64,000 bases of DNA from Camellia lanceoleosa (lineage: Eukaryota; Streptophyta; Magnoliopsida; Ericales; Theaceae): assembly GCA_025200525.1 (NCBI GenBank), contig CM045762.1, forward strand, positions 22,293,374 to 22,357,373, given 5' to 3'. Below the pieces are notes generated by a model. It saw only the letters and a program-made list of their open reading frames with translations, was not told the DNA's origin and did no database searches. Positions 22,127-35,080 of the stretch are shown in pieces; position 1 is the stretch's first letter; each line of letters starts with the position of its first letter. A program made the translations under genes and the position numbers.

Positions 22127-25100
22127 TGTAGACACCCCATTTTTGACCGTCCTCAAGACTTGGACGTCACCGCTTGAACACTCGGTGATTACCCATGTTT
22201 GTGTTTGTTTGGAGTTCCCGGAGTTCTCGGCTACGCGCCTTGCCTCAGGATCTCCGAACTTCGGCTTTTGTGTGGTTTTGCACCAAACACTTGTGCTTTG
22301 CCTTGGAGGGGCAGGGAATGCCTTCTGAGACATCCCCACACACCACCGGCAGTGTCTAGAAGCCACCGGTTGGTGAGTGTTGCTATCGGCACTATATTGT
22401 GCCGGTCGGCACTATTTTGTGCCGGTCGGCACTCGTTTTGGTAAAATGAGCATTTTGCCCTGCCGATCACTTTATAGCTGTTTTTGGAGATATTTTTAGA
22501 CAGCTTTGTACCACTTTCTTCCCCTCCATACACGTGTATGGAGGGATGAACCCCTTGTTTGCTTGGTGGCTAAGCTTACAAGATGGCCTCCTCTATAAGA
22601 GGAGACCTTGTCTTCTTGGCTTAAGGGTTAGCCACTTTGAGAGACTAAAAACCAGAGCTCACATACCTCTCTCTCTATATTTACCATCTCTCTCATCCTT
22701 GTATGTGTGTGTTCTAAGCCTAAAAGGTGTGTTTTACCATACTTTTGCACCATTACACACACCATTACACCTTAGCTCGAGATTGAGAGACTTAGAGGGT
22801 TGTTTGTTGAAGTTTTGGACTGACTTTGATCACTAGAGAGTGGCTGCTCCACCTGTTCTTCAAAGGATCTTCAAGGGTGAGCTTGTTACTTTAGTTTCCC
22901 CATTCTTGCACTAGCTTTCTACCCCTCTTGCTTTGTGTTTTTGGATTTGTGTTTAACATAAAAAAGACTTGTTTTTCCTTGCTTAAGAACATTCATCAAG
23001 GTTGTTTTGTGGTTTGGGTAGAGTCTCACCCTCTTAGGCCTTGTTTTGGCCATTTTGGAGCCTTCTCTTGAGGCCTTGTTTACTTGGTGTTTTTGATCTT
23101 CTCACCACTAAAAACCATTCAGTGGGTTTTCAGTGGTGAGGAAGGTATTTTCTAGTCTCATATAGGGGAGAGACACCCCTCTCCCCTTGGCCCCTTGTTT
23201 GCCTTTGTTTTGGACTCAAATAATAGCATGTATGCATGGTTGGTTTTGGCTTCATTTCAGAGCATATTTGTGGTTCATATGACATGTTATGCCTCTGTTT
23301 TAAGTTGGTTTTATGGTCCTTAACATGCCTCTTATGTTTGCTTTGAAATGCTCTCTTATGCCTAGAAATATGCCATGTTTTGAGGCCATGTTTTCTCGCA
23401 TGTTTTAACTTAGTTTCATGGAGATAATAACATCATTTTTCCATGTATAAGGGCTGTGGGCCACTATTTTTGTCATATTTAGCATGCTTGACATGGTTGT
23501 TTTGCATGGTGGCTTGTAAGCCTTGGGTAGGTGATCCATGTACATGCATTGGATAGTCTATTTAGATGATTTGGAATCATTTGACATGCTATTTCAGACC
23601 CTAATCCATGCTCATAGGTTTGTACTTGTCATCTCTTTCATGCTTTAGAGGTGTGTCCTTTTATGCCTATGAATAGGCCTTGTGTATGCCTCCATGATTA
23701 ATGCATTTTGGGGGTGCCATGTGAGGGGATTTGGGTGTCATTTTGCATACTAAAAATCTGTTTTTGGTTATTAGATTCATGCCATGAGTGGTTGTGTAAG
23801 TGGTAGTGAGATGCTCCTTTTGGTGCCTTAGGTTTAGGCCCATGAACTTGCATGTTTGTGTAGTATTTTGGTCATCATTTAGGGCTTGTTTTGCCACTGT
23901 TTTGGGGTGGTTTGAGGGCTGCCCCCATTGAAGTTAAGAACACCATTGTATGTTCATTATATGCTTGATGCATATTTGGTTCATCGAGTGTTGTAGTAGG
24001 TTGGTCCCATTGCTTGATTGGCCAATGTTTGCATGCCACTTATACCTTGCATGCTCTAGCATTTTGCATGCTTATTGTGATAGTTGCATGACACTTGGTA
24101 TGCCTTGCATCTTAGTCCCATTGTTGCATCATTTGAGCTATGTTGCATACATGCATTTCATGGCTTGGCTTGGGGATTGTCAAGCCAAGCATAGGGTTGA
24201 GAGGAGTTCACACTTTAAGTGGTACAACTCGTCTCAATTCTTGGTCACCAAAACCTTTGACTAACACATGATAAGGCCTTGGATTTCATTTGTTTGTTTG
24301 CATGCATTTCCATTAAAAGGCAACCTTGGTTCCTTAGGCCATCATGCATCAAGGTGCATAATTGATGGCTCAAGAACCGAGAGTCATGCCTCCTTGAGTC
24401 CCCAAGCATGATAGGAGGCATTGGCCATGCTTACATATGCTCAAAATCCATGCCATGCACTGCTGGTTTGCTGCTGCTGTCAAACTGTCCTCTGCAGGAA
24501 CTTTCTGCCGACCGGCAGTACAATGTGCCGACCGGCACACTTTTTGTGCCGATAAACTCTACAAGAAGCCGGTGGCCAATTTAAGCAGCCGGTGGTCACT
24601 TCCTCCAGCCGGTGGGGTACTGCAGTTCATGTAGAAGGTATTCTGGGACTTTGGGAATTTTTGGAGAGGCGGTAAAGCGAAACAGTGTCATGGCACGGGT
24701 TTTCCGGGCAAGTCGGATCGAGCATGCATCATTCGCACATCCCGAGGCAGGGCTGAAGCCCCCTTCTTTTTACATATGTTTTTAATTTGATAAATAGAAA
24801 TTTCTGTAATAATTAATTTATTTATTATTCGGACTGTAATATTTATTCGGTCCCTCCGTGTGAGGGCGTAATTGTAATAAGTGTGGGTGAGTGGTGTGTA
24901 TGTCTTCCAACCCCCATTTCTTTCTCCCTTTTATTTACCTGCTTATGATGGTAAATTAGGGCATTTTTTAAATTAGCATACCTTATGCAATGCATGCGTG
25001 CATTCATGCATTTGTTTACATGCATCGGGCTCGGTTCATCAAACAAACTGCATCGTACTTTCAATTCCAAATTGAATACGTGCATCGAATAAAATGCATT

Positions 25101-25914
25101 TCACATGCCATCTTTAGGGTTAGCCGAGCCTACTCTAGATTACATCCTTGCATTTGTTGCATTAGCCATTTAACATGAACTAGGTCATGCATGTTTGCTA
25201 ACTAAGTTTATTGTTTTGGCACGGAGTACGATGTAAGTATTTTATGCTTTAGCATATCGCATGCGTGTGAATGTTAACATGACAGTATGATTACCATGTG
25301 GCTAAATGCTTATGTGAGATAAACTGTTTGAATGCCTGTGGGTGGAGGTTGGGTTGCTTGAGTTGGAAAACTCATTGAAATCCGTGTTTTAGCCTACTTG
25401 CGAGTAGCAACTTCAAATTGTTTTCCAAACAAGCGGATATGCAATGTTTATTTCCAATTTAGGCAATCTGGTCTATACTTGTTTGCTGCGCGCATAACAT
25501 AGTAATTCTAGGCTAATAATTGGAATAAGAGCATGTAATGTTTTCAAAAACGGATATCACGGTTAGTAGAGACCGGTCTTGACCGGCGAAAGTGCTCATA
25601 GCTGACCTTCCCCGATCGTACCCAAGCTCCCGAGCCAAGACCACTTTGGTGATGACGGACACGTGGCCTTCGGCACCGAGTCAGGGTTTCCTAAATTTCC
25701 CATTTTAAAATATTTAGGTGGGGACTCTGTAATCTGGCAAAGCAGTTCATGTTTGGCACTACTTTTCAAAAAATCTGTTTTCTCAAACGATTTGCCGGAT
25801 TTGGACTCTTTGGTTCAAGATTAAGAACCGTGACAATCGAGTCCGAACTGTAGTAAACCCAATACGAACGGAACGGGACTTAACCCTCCCGGGATGCGTT
25901 CGGGGACGTCTACA
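22127..25914 (+). repeat. 3' LTR of Tat element 1
   Basis: It starts TGTAGACACCCCATTTTTGA and ends GGGGACGTCTACA, so it has TG...CA ends, about 3.79 kb. It shares its start, a CTTCCAACCCCCATTTCTTT block (about 24905) and a GATGACGGACACGTGGCCTT block (about 25655) with the LTR of element 2 and with the solo LTR. A TATA-like CTCTATAAGAGG lies near 22590. Palindrome pairs (GTGCCGGTCGGCAC) lie at 22399-22432, and GCCGACCGGC motifs at 24505-24538. No coding region was recognised. Confidence 0.85.
22374..22436 (+). promoter_or_regulatory. LTR palindrome cluster upstream of TATA-like site
   Basis: Two near-perfect GTGCCGGTCGGCAC inverted repeats at 22399-22412 and 22419-22432 plus half sites lie about 160-200 bp before the CTCTATAAGAGG sequence at about 22590. 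A second cluster of the same core lies inside the LTR at 24505-24615. Confidence 0.55.
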
Positions 25915-28430
25915 TAATGCAAATACTAAAAAAATTTAGAGCCCAAACTATAATTTCAAAAAGTTTGGGGTCAAAATGAAATTATTCTAAAATTCAGGGA
26001 CCAAAATGCAATTTTTTTAAAAAATTGATGACATGGCAATCTTGTTGACGTGTCGCACACTGGTTTGTCACATGTCACTGATATGGCTACTGACTAGGCT
26101 ATTACATGGCACTGACATCATCTTTGAATCATGATGATGTCATTACTTATAACAAAAATCATCAAACTTTCCAACAACTGTGTGGGTTCATTTGGACTCT
26201 ATTTGAGACGTTATTTATATCGTTGGAAAGCTCTCGACGAGACGAATTTCTTGAAATTCTCAAAATAAAAATTCCAACATTTCGTTTTTCTTAGAATTTA
26301 ATTAATTGCATTAAATCAAAATTGTTACCAACCTTTCAAAACAATATACGGAATAAATCAAAAATAAAACTCAACATTAAAGCGAATATTTCAATTTACA
26401 GATATGTACCAAAAAAAAAAAAACTAAAAGTCCCATCTTATTCTTTGTTCCACGCAAAGGTAATCCTGTTCAAATCACAAATTAGTAGTCCAATATATTT
26501 GTTCCAATTTGTTTTGTTCATTTGTTTCATCCTTTCACATTTAGGTAAACTTATACAGAAAGTTAGTTACAAAACAAAACAAACAAATAAACAAATAAAA
26601 TAAATTAGTACGAACTTTAAGAAATAAAATTCTTATTTTATTTTTAAAAAACTTCTACCAACTTAAACTCTAACAATCAAATAACTCATGTAATAATAAC
26701 TAATTAACATAAAATAAATTGCATGAATAATTTACTAGAAATAAACAACTCAAAATAATCCAATAAATTTAGGTAATTAAATTAATTTTGATTCCAAGAG
26801 TCATGAGAATAAAATAAAAAAAAAACTAAATTTTTTTATTTAAACTGTTTATATAATTCAGTTTTAAAAAAGCCTATTATTATTAACACAAATAAAGAAC
26901 TAGCATAGTGCATATCCTAGGTTCTCAAGAAACAATAGCATGCAATTTTTGTTTTAATAATTAATCATTAATCTTCGAAAATTACATATGAATCTATTTT
27001 AAGGTTGTTGGTATTTTTTCATAAAAATACAAGAAAAATATATAAAATGAATTAAATAGAAATGACAAAACAATTTTCTTATTAAAGAATAAAATATAGA
27101 ATAAACTACACAACTAAAAATACATAAATGAATTTGATTACATTACTAATAGAACAAATTATTTACATAGATAACTAAAGATTAGAGCTTATCGAGGTAA
27201 ACTAAATTCTAAAAAATTTAAGAACAAATGATAAAAAAAGAAGAAAATCGAAACATGTGTGATATCACAGTTTTCTTAAAACAGATTCATCGCCTCCCAA
27301 TGGATGCTGGAGGTATACCAGCGTCTGTCTCTTAGGATACGACAGTTGAAACCAGTTAATGCAGAAGCACCTTTTGAATAGCTTCGGTGAACTTAACAAT
27401 GGTTGCACTTTCTCTAACAAGAACCAAAGAAGGGGGCTTGCAAAAGAAGATAGGAAAAATTTTCTTTGGTGTAAAAAAAAAACATTTCCAACTTTTTATC
27501 TCAAAACACCATCTCCATTTTCAATTAAAAATCTCTCCAAAATTATCCTACCAAGTTAGAGGGAAAAAAGCCTCTATTTATACAAATAGGGGAATCTCAG
27601 CCATGAAGGCTATAATAGGCCCATCAAATGCCATTAACCAAAGCCATCAACTCTAGCCATTAGGGTTAGAAAACCTATGGGCCACTAATATGGTCATCAA
27701 CTCTATCATTAAAAGATGAGAGTTACAAAAATTTACATTTCTTATGTGCTTAATATATACAAATAAATATGTATATAATGATGTTTGAATAAACCAACTA
27801 GATAGGTCATAAAATAGCTACTAATGTTGGGTCACAACCTGATACAAGCTCAATTCTCAGACACATGTACGAGCTAAGCCCAATACAACCTAGTTTAGCC
27901 CAAGCTCAAGATTAAGTCAAAGTCCAAGTCCAAGTCCAAAACCAAACTCAGCACATGCACAAGCACAAACCTAGGCCCAGTCTAAACCAAGATTAAGTCC
28001 AAATTTAAGCCCAACTTTATTGATGCCCACTTTATTAGACAATTCATATTCACAGTTTCGGCTTATTATTTTTGTATTGCAATCTTCTCACTTAAAATAA
28101 TACAAAACCACTCAGACCCACCTTAACTGGCGGTTAGATCCCACTTTAATTTCAAATTAAAATTGCCAAAAAATCATTATCTCCAATGAGGTACATTTAG
28201 AATTTCAAAAAGTGTGCTTTTCTAAACAATGACGCAAGGAGGGGGAAATGAAGACTTACTGCAAGAGATCTTGAGTCTTCCTTTTTTCTGTTTTTTTTTT
28301 ATTCATTTATTTATTACATTTCTTATAAATTGAATAAATAATGTAAAAACAAAGGTAGTCCATGAATTGAAGATGAGACTGTTTATTGGAAAGCCTTAAA
28401 ATACGATTTTTTTTTCCTCTTTATTTTCCA
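25915..28430. other. AT-rich DNA between elements, no gene recognised
   Basis: The sequence is AT-rich with frequent homopolymers. The short frames (26106-26294, 26322-26603, 27359-27656) carry no recognised domain. At about 27480-27830 there is a segment with TCTATTTATACAAATAGGGG (TATA-like) and a GTTGGGTCACAACCTGATAC block, which could be part of an old LTR, but no second copy or ends were found. A CAAGTC hexamer run lies at about 27915-27940. Confidence 0.55.
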
Positions 28431-28439
28431 TCTTAATAG

Positions 28440-29335
28440 TCTCCAATACAGTAGACACCATAACTAAAACTCACTCCATTACAGGCAGTAACACCATAGT
28501 GTCTTTTGGTGGAAGCTTTGAGATGAGTTTTTTAAGCCCTGGCAGTTCCTGGAACCAGTACTTAGGAATGTGGTACAAGAATATTGTCCTAGGACCGTTG
28601 TATGGGTTGCCAATAGAGAAATCCCACTCCTCGATTTGACAAGCGTCTTAACTATAATCAACCTTGGAATTCTTGCCTTGTCAATGGTACTGGCAGCGTC
28701 ATTTGGTTTCCCAATATGACAGGATCTACACGGAACCCTGTTGCACGACTGATGGAGACTGGAAATCTTGTTGTGCAAGATGCCAACGATAAGTCTGGGC
28801 ATTTTCCATGGCACAGTTTTGATTATCCATGTGATACTCTTTTACCAGGCATGAAGCTTGGAAAAAACTTTGTAATGGGCCTAGAGTGCCACCTCTCCTC
28901 CTAGAAAAGCAGCGATGATCCAGCTCCAGGTGAGTTTACATACCGGTGTGATCCTCAAAGATACCTACCAAATATTTTGAGTAGTGGTTCTACTGAGGTG
29001 TTCCGAGCTGGGCCATGGAATGGTATCGGATTCAGTGTGAGACCAAGCCGTCTATCTAATTCAACCTACACATTTGACTTGGTTTACACCAAGGAGAAGG
29101 TGTATTATGATTATAAACTCATCAGCTTGGATGTTTCAAGGCTTGTTGTGAATCATTCTGGCGTTGTGCAACGCTAGATGTGGATTGATCGAACCCAGAA
29201 ATGGGTTATTGTCCTGACCTCACCGATAGATAACTGTGATAACTATAAACTGTGCGATCTGAACGGTAACTGTAACGTTGGAAACTCACCGGCATGTGGT
29301 TGTTTGAGTAAATTTGTGCCTAAAAACCAAACAGA
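28440..29335 (+). pseudogene. S-locus receptor-like kinase (G-type lectin) pseudogene
   Basis: Several frames give the extracellular part of a G-type lectin S-receptor-like Ser/Thr kinase in order. A bulb-lectin start (VSFGGSFEMSFLSPGSSWNQ, then YLGMWYKNI) is followed by ARLMETGNLVVQDANDKSG, SFDYPCDTLLPGMKLGKNF, APGEFTYRCDP and EVFRAGPWNGIGFSV, and then the Cys-rich S-locus segment [15 protein letters not shown] and [10 protein letters not shown]. These are membrane receptors for recognition or defence signalling. At least two stops (after CHLSS at about 28902 and after VVQR at about 29177) and frame changes inactivate it. The sequence ends where a copia LTR begins, so the PAN, transmembrane and kinase parts are absent here. 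Confidence 0.9.
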
Positions 29336-29603
29336 ATGGAGATGAAAGATTAATTAATAGAGAGGGAGGAAATAAATGGAGTGTTTGATTATATTGAATG
29401 TGCATTGTTTACAAGAGTAATAATTCTCATTTATAGAGAAGAGCACCAAAAGGAGAAAGAAACATCACAATGAAAGCACTGCACTATGAAAGTATAATAA
29501 TGGAACTGTATGTTAGTGTTGTTCCCTTTACAGCAAATATCTAATGTATATTAGTGTTGTTCCCTTTACAACAAATATCTAATATATATTATATGTACTA
29601 ATA
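29336..29603 (-). repeat. 3' LTR of a Ty1/copia element
   Basis: It lies between the copia RNase H end (with a purine-rich GCGAGGG) and the interrupted S-receptor-kinase sequence. The copia-proximal end reads TATTAGTACATATAAT on the - strand, probably a mutated TGTTAG. The distal end is near 29336-29345. Inside, a segment of about 45 bp with TTAGTGTTGTTCCCTTTACA is duplicated (about 29513 and 29552). Exact ends are uncertain because the other LTR is not in the window. Confidence 0.6.
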
Positions 29604-30176
29604 GCCCTCGCAAACTTAAGGAGGGTAGGCATCCACCAAGTTGAGTTTGGAAACAAGATCACAGAAGCGCCTAGGAGGATGAGCTTTGGTGAAAATGTTA
29701 GCAGGTTGATCGGCAGAAGCAATAGGGAGAAGATGAACAGTACTACGTATAACATGCTGTCAAATGAAATGAGAATCAATCTCAATATGCTTGGTGCGAT
29801 CATGAAAAACATCATTGTGAGCAATCTGAATGGCACTCTAATTGTCACAATAGAGGAAGGTAGCGCCAGAAGAAGAAACACCCATATCAGCAAGGAGCCA
29901 GCGAAGCTAGAGAAGTTCTTGAGTAGTATTAGCAAGAGCTTGGTATTCACCTTCGGTACTAGAGTGGGCAGTGAGGGATTGTTTCTTGCTACAAAAAGTA
30001 AGAAGAGAATCCCCTAAAAAGAAACAAAAACCCGTGGTGGAGCGTCGATCCGTAAGATCCCCAGCCCAATCAACATCAGAAAAGGCACGCAGTTTAAGAG
30101 AGGAGGAAGCAAAGTAGTGAAGACCATGGAACAGAGTGCCTTTGAGGTAGCGAATGATGCTATAGACGTGCCCGAA
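29604..30176 (-). pseudogene. Ty1/copia RNase H (C-terminal pol) fragment
   Basis: On the - strand the frame gives IIRYLKGTLFHGLHY, SDVDWAGDLTDRRSTTGFCF and KKQSLTAHSSTEGEYQALAN, then in a continuing frame with stops IQIAHNDVFHDRTKHIEID, LLPIASADQPANIFTK and VSKLNLVDAYPP before the end. This is the standard C-terminus of copia pol, RNase H with Asp in the DADWAG-type motif and the HT/RTKHID region. The N-terminal side is cut at 30177 by the LTR of Tat element 2, so the rest of this copia should lie beyond that element, to the right of the window. Confidence 0.9.
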
Positions 30177-31589
30177 TGTCACGGCTCTGCGCGCGAATGG
30201 GCGCGAAATCTGTTTTGTTCATTGGACTACTACAGTTCGGACTCAATGTCACGGTTTTGAATCTAATCTTGCAAAATGCAATGCAAGATCGATAAATCAT
30301 CAAAGAGTCCAAATCCGGCAAATCGTTTTGGAAAACTGATTTGTATAAAAAAGTGCCAAACATGGGTGCTTTGCGGAATCTGAGTCGCCACCTAAATGTT
30401 TTATTTTGGGAGAATTTAGGAAACCCTGACTCGTGCCTAAGGTCACGTGTCCATCATCACCAAAGTTGCCTCAGCTTGGGAACTTGGGTACGAGAGGGGA
30501 AAGCCATGCAATGAGCACCCCCGCTCGCCCGATCAAAGGATCGGCCTTTACTAACATGATATGTTGTTTTTGAAAACACATGCGTTCTTATTCCGGTGTA
30601 TTAGCCTAGAATTACTATGTGACGCGCACAACATACAAGTATAGACTAGATCGCCTAAGTTGGAACAAAACATCTCATGTTTGTTTGAAAATGCTTTGAA
30701 GGTGCTACTCGCAAATAGGCTAAGATGTGGATTTGCCACCCTCAGGTGGGCTTAGAAAAACATGATTTTGCCACCTCAAGTGGGCTTAAAACTTGCATTT
30801 CGATGAATTGTTCCAATTCAAGCAATCTAACCTTCACCCACAGGCATTCAGGCAGTTAAACACTTAAGCAGTTAGCCTCATGGCAAGCATGCTATCATGG
30901 CAACACTCACACTCATGCAAGATGCTAAAGCATAAACACTTACAGTGTACTCCGAGCCAAAAAAGAAGCTAGTTAGTAATCAATGCATAATCCTAGTTCA
31001 TGTTAAGATGGCTAATGCAACACATGCAAAAATGCAACTAAGATAGGCTCGGCTATTCTAAGATGGCATATGAGATGCAACAATTGATAACATGTATTCA
31101 AATCGGTATTGAAATACAATGCGGTTTGTATGATGCACCGAGCCTGGTGCATACAGGACAAATGAATGAATGCAAACATGCGAAGCATAAGGATGCTAAT
31201 TGAAATATGCCCTAAAACTAACCATGAAAAGTTGGTAAATAAAAGGGAAAAAGAAATGGGGTTGGAAGACATGCATCACACACACGCACACTTATTACAA
31301 AATTCGCCCTCTCGACGGAGGGTTCGAATGAATAATACAAACCAACTAATTAACTAACTAACAAGCTAATTAATTGTTACACAACTCTTAACTAATTAAA
31401 CAAATTAATTAAGTTACAAAACAGTTAAAGCGGCCTCGAGAAGAGGGACATATACATGCTCGGTCGGTTTCGCTCGGAAATCCGTTGCCATGTTTCACGC
31501 TGCCTCTGTTTGCACTACTCTGCACCTCTGAAAATTATGCCAACTTCTGTGATGCTTCTGAACCACCTCATGGACACTCTGAGAGGTCA

Positions 31590-31705
31590 TCGGCCAAGAA
31601 GGGTGGCCATTGGCCTATGGACAATGGTCATCGACCAAATATGAGGCTATCAGCCAAACATTTTTAGCCGATCGGCACACTAGATGGCTGATAGGCCATC
31701 TCTTC
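31590..31705 (-). promoter_or_regulatory. Internal LTR palindrome cluster, Tat element 2
   Basis: Repeated CATCGGCCAA, GGCCATTGGCC and AGCCGATCGGCAC motifs; this matches by position the 24505-24615 cluster in the LTR of element 1. Confidence 0.5.
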
Positions 31706-33449
31706 CTGCAGACTGCTCCTTTTGCTGTAGCAGAGGACAAATAGAGGCATGGCAATACATTTGCAAGAAAATGTGTGCACAACCACACTCCTTATCATGT
31801 TTGAAGCTCAAAGGAGTGTAGTGCTTGACCCTTGGGCCACCAATCACGCATCTCGATGCATGATGACCAAAGGAGCCAAGTGTGCAATTCAATGTAAAAT
31901 GAATGCACAAAAACACATAAGGGACCTTAACCTCTATCATGTTTGATCAAGAGGCAAGGCATGCACACACAATGCAATGCAGCAAGCATGCAAGCAAAGC
32001 TAATGTAACAAGCTTGCCAAATGCTATGCAACCTAAACATGCAAACATGCAATGTACCAAGCATGCAAAATGCAATGTACCAAGCATGCAATAACAACAA
32101 AACGGAATAAGCATGCAACAACATGCAAAGGTGGACTTAAACCAAAATGGACAGACCTCAATCATGCCCAAATCAGTGGCCAAAATGATGAAATGATGAC
32201 ATGAAATGCAAGACAAACATGCATGCCAATTGGCCCAAGAATTAAGGCATAAAGAGGACAACTCTCAAGAACACTTAAGGAATGAAAAGCATGCAAGTGT
32301 GACAACACTACATACTCTGAAATGATGTTAGGAATGATGCCAAATCACACACATAATCATAAGCATAGCATGCATGAGGCTCAAAGCCTAAGACTAGCAA
32401 ATGGACTTGCACTAAGGCTATGCAAAATATGAAGCAAATGGCCTAAGCAAACCAAAGCAGTCCTAAAGCATACCAAAGTGAGTCTAAAACATGCGTGGAC
32501 CAAAGCCAAAACAAGTCAACATGAAAGGCATAAAGCATGATGCAAGGCCAACAAGGGGATTGCACTACAAGTGCGTGGTGCATGCAAGAGGCTAACAAAC
32601 CAACCTTAGACAAAGGTATAACATGCTAAAATAACACCAAAAAGTTGCTGAAATGGAACCAAAACATGCTAAGGAAACATGCTACTATTATGAGCCATTA
32701 ATGCAAGCATATGAGATACAAGGAGTGAGGGGATGACCCTCTACTATTCAAGACTCCAAAACCACTTTTCCACCATTGAAAATCCTCTGGATTTCAGTGG
32801 TGAGAAGGTCAAAACAAGGTGGTCCCAAAAGCTTAAAAAGGAAGGCACAAGATAAGGCCAAACAAGGCCTAAGAGGGGGTAGACAACCCCCAACACAAAA
32901 GTGACCTTAAACAAACATCACAAGCATGAAAAATCAGAACTTTTTACATTAGAAAGCTAAGCTTAAATCAGCATGCAAATAGGTTTAAAAGCTTAAGCCA
33001 AAATAGGGGATTAAAAGGTTAGTTTCTCACCCTTGAAGAACACCTTCAAGAACACAACTCCAGCAGCTTTCTTGGATCAAAACCAGTCCAAAAGCACCAA
33101 AAACAACCTCAAGAAGCCTCAGCAACAAAAGGATGGTGTTCTAGTAGGTGCTCTAGTGCAAAAGTATGAAGATTTTACACTTTAAGGCACAAACACACAC
33201 AAATATAGAGAGAGAAGGAGATATAGAGAGAGAGATATATATCACTTCTATATCAAGATTTTCAGAACCTCTGGAAAGGGAGAGAGGCCTCCCTTCTTAT
33301 AGAAATCCAATTCTCAAGCTTGTTGAACAAGCTTGAGTCTTGAATAAATCCCTCCATACACGTGTATGGAGGATCCAAATTGTGCTCACTAGCTGGCATA
33401 GCTGGCAGAAAAATATCTGCAAAAGCAGGTGGAAAGGTCTCGGTTGGAA

Positions 33450-33570
33450 AATGTGGCCGATCAACCAAAAGGAGTGCCGATCGACCAAAAAGAGTGCCGA
33501 TCGGCCACCACTTATGGACGATGGCAAGGAAACAAGGCCGATGGGACAAGGCCTTGGCCGATGGGTTGTA
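33450..33570 (-). promoter_or_regulatory. LTR palindrome cluster upstream of TATA-like site, element 2
   Basis: Motifs such as GTGCCGATCGGCCAC (about 33494-33508), GGCCGATCAACC and GGCCGATGGG lie 150-270 bp upstream (element orientation) of the TATA-like sequence near 33300. This corresponds in position to 22374-22436 in element 1. Confidence 0.55.
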
Positions 33571-33781
33571 GGGATGGCCAACAAGCCACCCTCTTTCCTC
33601 AGGAGCAAAACCACAAGTCCTTGGTCTACAACCAAGCACAAAACAGTCAAGTTGAGAGATCTTAAGGCAAGGCGTAAAGGAGACCTTCGGGAACTCAAAA
33701 CGAACACGAGCATGGATGATCATCGAGTGTTCAAACGATGACGTCCAAGTCTTAAGGACGGTAAAAAATGGGGTGTCTACA

Positions 33782-33795
33782 ATTGCCCCTCTTTG
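33782..33795 (-). promoter_or_regulatory. Polypurine tract of Tat element 2
   Basis: On the - strand CAAAGAGGGGCAAT directly precedes the LTR, matching element 1 in all but the last base. Confidence 0.9.
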
Positions 33796-34926
33796 ACAGA
33801 ACTCGAAAGTCATAAGATGACGGGAGTGAATGTCAAAGTCCAGAGACGACCCATTTTTGACAAGGCTGAAGACTTAGACAAGCATATAAGCAATCAAAGA
33901 GATGCGCCCGCTGGTAAGGGCAAGATGCAAATGACATGCACAATGCCGAACATAACTTATGATCATGCAAAGAGAGTTGTAATGAAGCATAACATGCAAC
34001 AGTTTAAGCAAGCGAATAAGAATCAAACTACATTTCATGTAGAAAGGATGTAAGAGAATTATACAATTCTCGCTGCGTCTCACACAGAGTACATACAATA
34101 CCGTCTGGTTCGTCTGGTCGCGCCAGCTTCAAATGAACCGTACATACAATATCGTGCCTGCATAAGAAAGAAACTCAACAGGTACAATATCGTTAGAAAC
34201 ATGCATAGCAATGTGAATGAAAAGTGCGTGACAACGCAAGTGGAGGGGTGCACAACAATGCAACCTAAGTGTGCGTATAACAATGTGAGTGAAATGTGCA
34301 TAACAATGCAAAAGGGGTGCATGACAACGCAACCTAAGTGTGACGCACAACAATGCGGAAGGATGCATGACAATGCGACCTAAGTGTGACGCATAACAAG
34401 GTGGAGGGGTGCATGACAATGCAACCTAAGTGTGACACATAACAATGCAACAAGGCATGCATGACAACGCAAGCAATGTGTATCAATACGAGAAAAAGCA
34501 TAAACACATGTAAGTAAAGCATGCGCGACAACGCAAGCAATGTGTGTAACAATGCAACAACAAAGAGAGGCATATATTCAACGGAAGCATGATAAAGGCA
34601 TGTTATTCACGATGTTGAGATGTAACTTCAAAGCAAGACGAAGCATGCTCAATGCAAGAGCGAAAGGACGTATAACAAGCGCGCTTATTACAAACATGAC
34701 AAAACATTGTAATGTAACATATTCAAAGCAATTTTCGAATCTCGCAATATACAAAAGGATATGAAAAAGGATACATCTTGTGCGTATCGAGTGCCGCACA
34801 CGGAAGACACGGTTCGAGGTTAACACGAAGGTTAGTTAAGCTTCAAAAGTGTACTTTCTTGCACTTTCTTGAAAAATGAGGGTACCAATCAACATAAATG
34901 ACCCAAACAAGGGCATTGGAGGTGCA
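33796..34926 (-). other. Tat element 2 3' untranslated region
   Basis: Aligns with 20805-22112 of element 1 except within the tandem arrays, which differ in sequence. Shared blocks include TACAATATCGTGCCTGC near 34150 and a block with AAAAGGATATG near 34752. I see no coding signal. Confidence 0.7.
34200..34570 (-). repeat. Tandem repeat in the 3' untranslated region of Tat element 2
   Basis: Six or so imperfect copies of a unit of about 50-57 bp with AACAATGCAACCTAAGTGTG and GTGCATGACAACGC. It occupies the place of the 58-60 bp repeat in element 1 but has a different sequence, while both flanks are homologous. Confidence 0.85.
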
Positions 34927-35080
34927 TCGACCACAAGGGGAGGCCATCGGCCATCAATCGGCCACAAAATGAGCTTATCGGCCAAATATTTAGCCGATCG
35001 GCTAACAATTTGGCCGATCGGCCAAAAGTGGCAATTTTGGGGCAATTTTGTCCATTTGCTTCGGGTCTTTAAATATAGGG
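34927..35080 (+). promoter_or_regulatory. Palindrome cluster and TATA-like site of antisense PMD gene
   Basis: Perfect palindromes TAGCCGATCGGCTA (34991-35004) and TTGGCCGATCGGCCAA (35010-35025), with several GGCCATCGGCC half sites before them. A TTTAAATATAGGG sequence follows near 35068, with the PMD ATG at 35426. The order (palindromes, then TATA-like site, then gene) is the same as in the LTRs. Confidence 0.6.

Larger units (their letters stand above)
15259..25914 (+). mobile_element. Tat-type Ty3/gypsy element 1, 5'-truncated
   Basis: In + orientation it holds reverse transcriptase, RNase H, a second archaeal-type RNase H, integrase, an antisense DUF7745 gene, a tandem-repeat zone, a polypurine tract and a 3' LTR. 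A second RNase H plus a long non-coding stretch with antisense genes between pol and the 3' LTR is characteristic of the Tat (Ogre/Retand-like) group. The 5' LTR, gag, protease and first part of RT are absent; a CACTA terminus takes their place at 15258. The copy is inactive because of a frameshift in pol, a stop in integrase and loss of a catalytic Asp. Its nearest relative in the window is the - strand element at 30177-64000. Confidence 0.9.
30177..33781 (-). repeat. 3' LTR of Tat element 2
   Basis: On the - strand it begins TGTAGACACCCCATTTTT at 33781 and ends GAGCCGTGACA at 30177, TG...CA ends, about 3.6 kb. It aligns with the LTR of element 1 along its length. A TATA-like TTCTATAAGAAGGG lies near 33300. 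Many CATGCA/TGCATG elements and short tandem repeats with ATGCAATGTACCAAGC lie at about 31960-32110. The 183-codon frame at 33262-33813 is within the LTR and shows no conserved domain. Confidence 0.85.

Noticed and set aside
21411..22328. 305-codon frame and several shorter ones
   Set aside because: Runs through the 58-60 bp tandem repeat and into the LTR start; not conserved in Tat element 2, where the array differs.
29579..29950. 123-codon hydrophobic frame on the - strand
   Set aside because: It is a shifted frame of the copia RNase H C-terminus, which reads correctly in another frame.
33262..33813. 183-codon - strand frame and a 133-codon + strand frame
   Set aside because: Lie across the LTR start, polypurine tract and palindrome cluster; not conserved as protein in the other LTRs.
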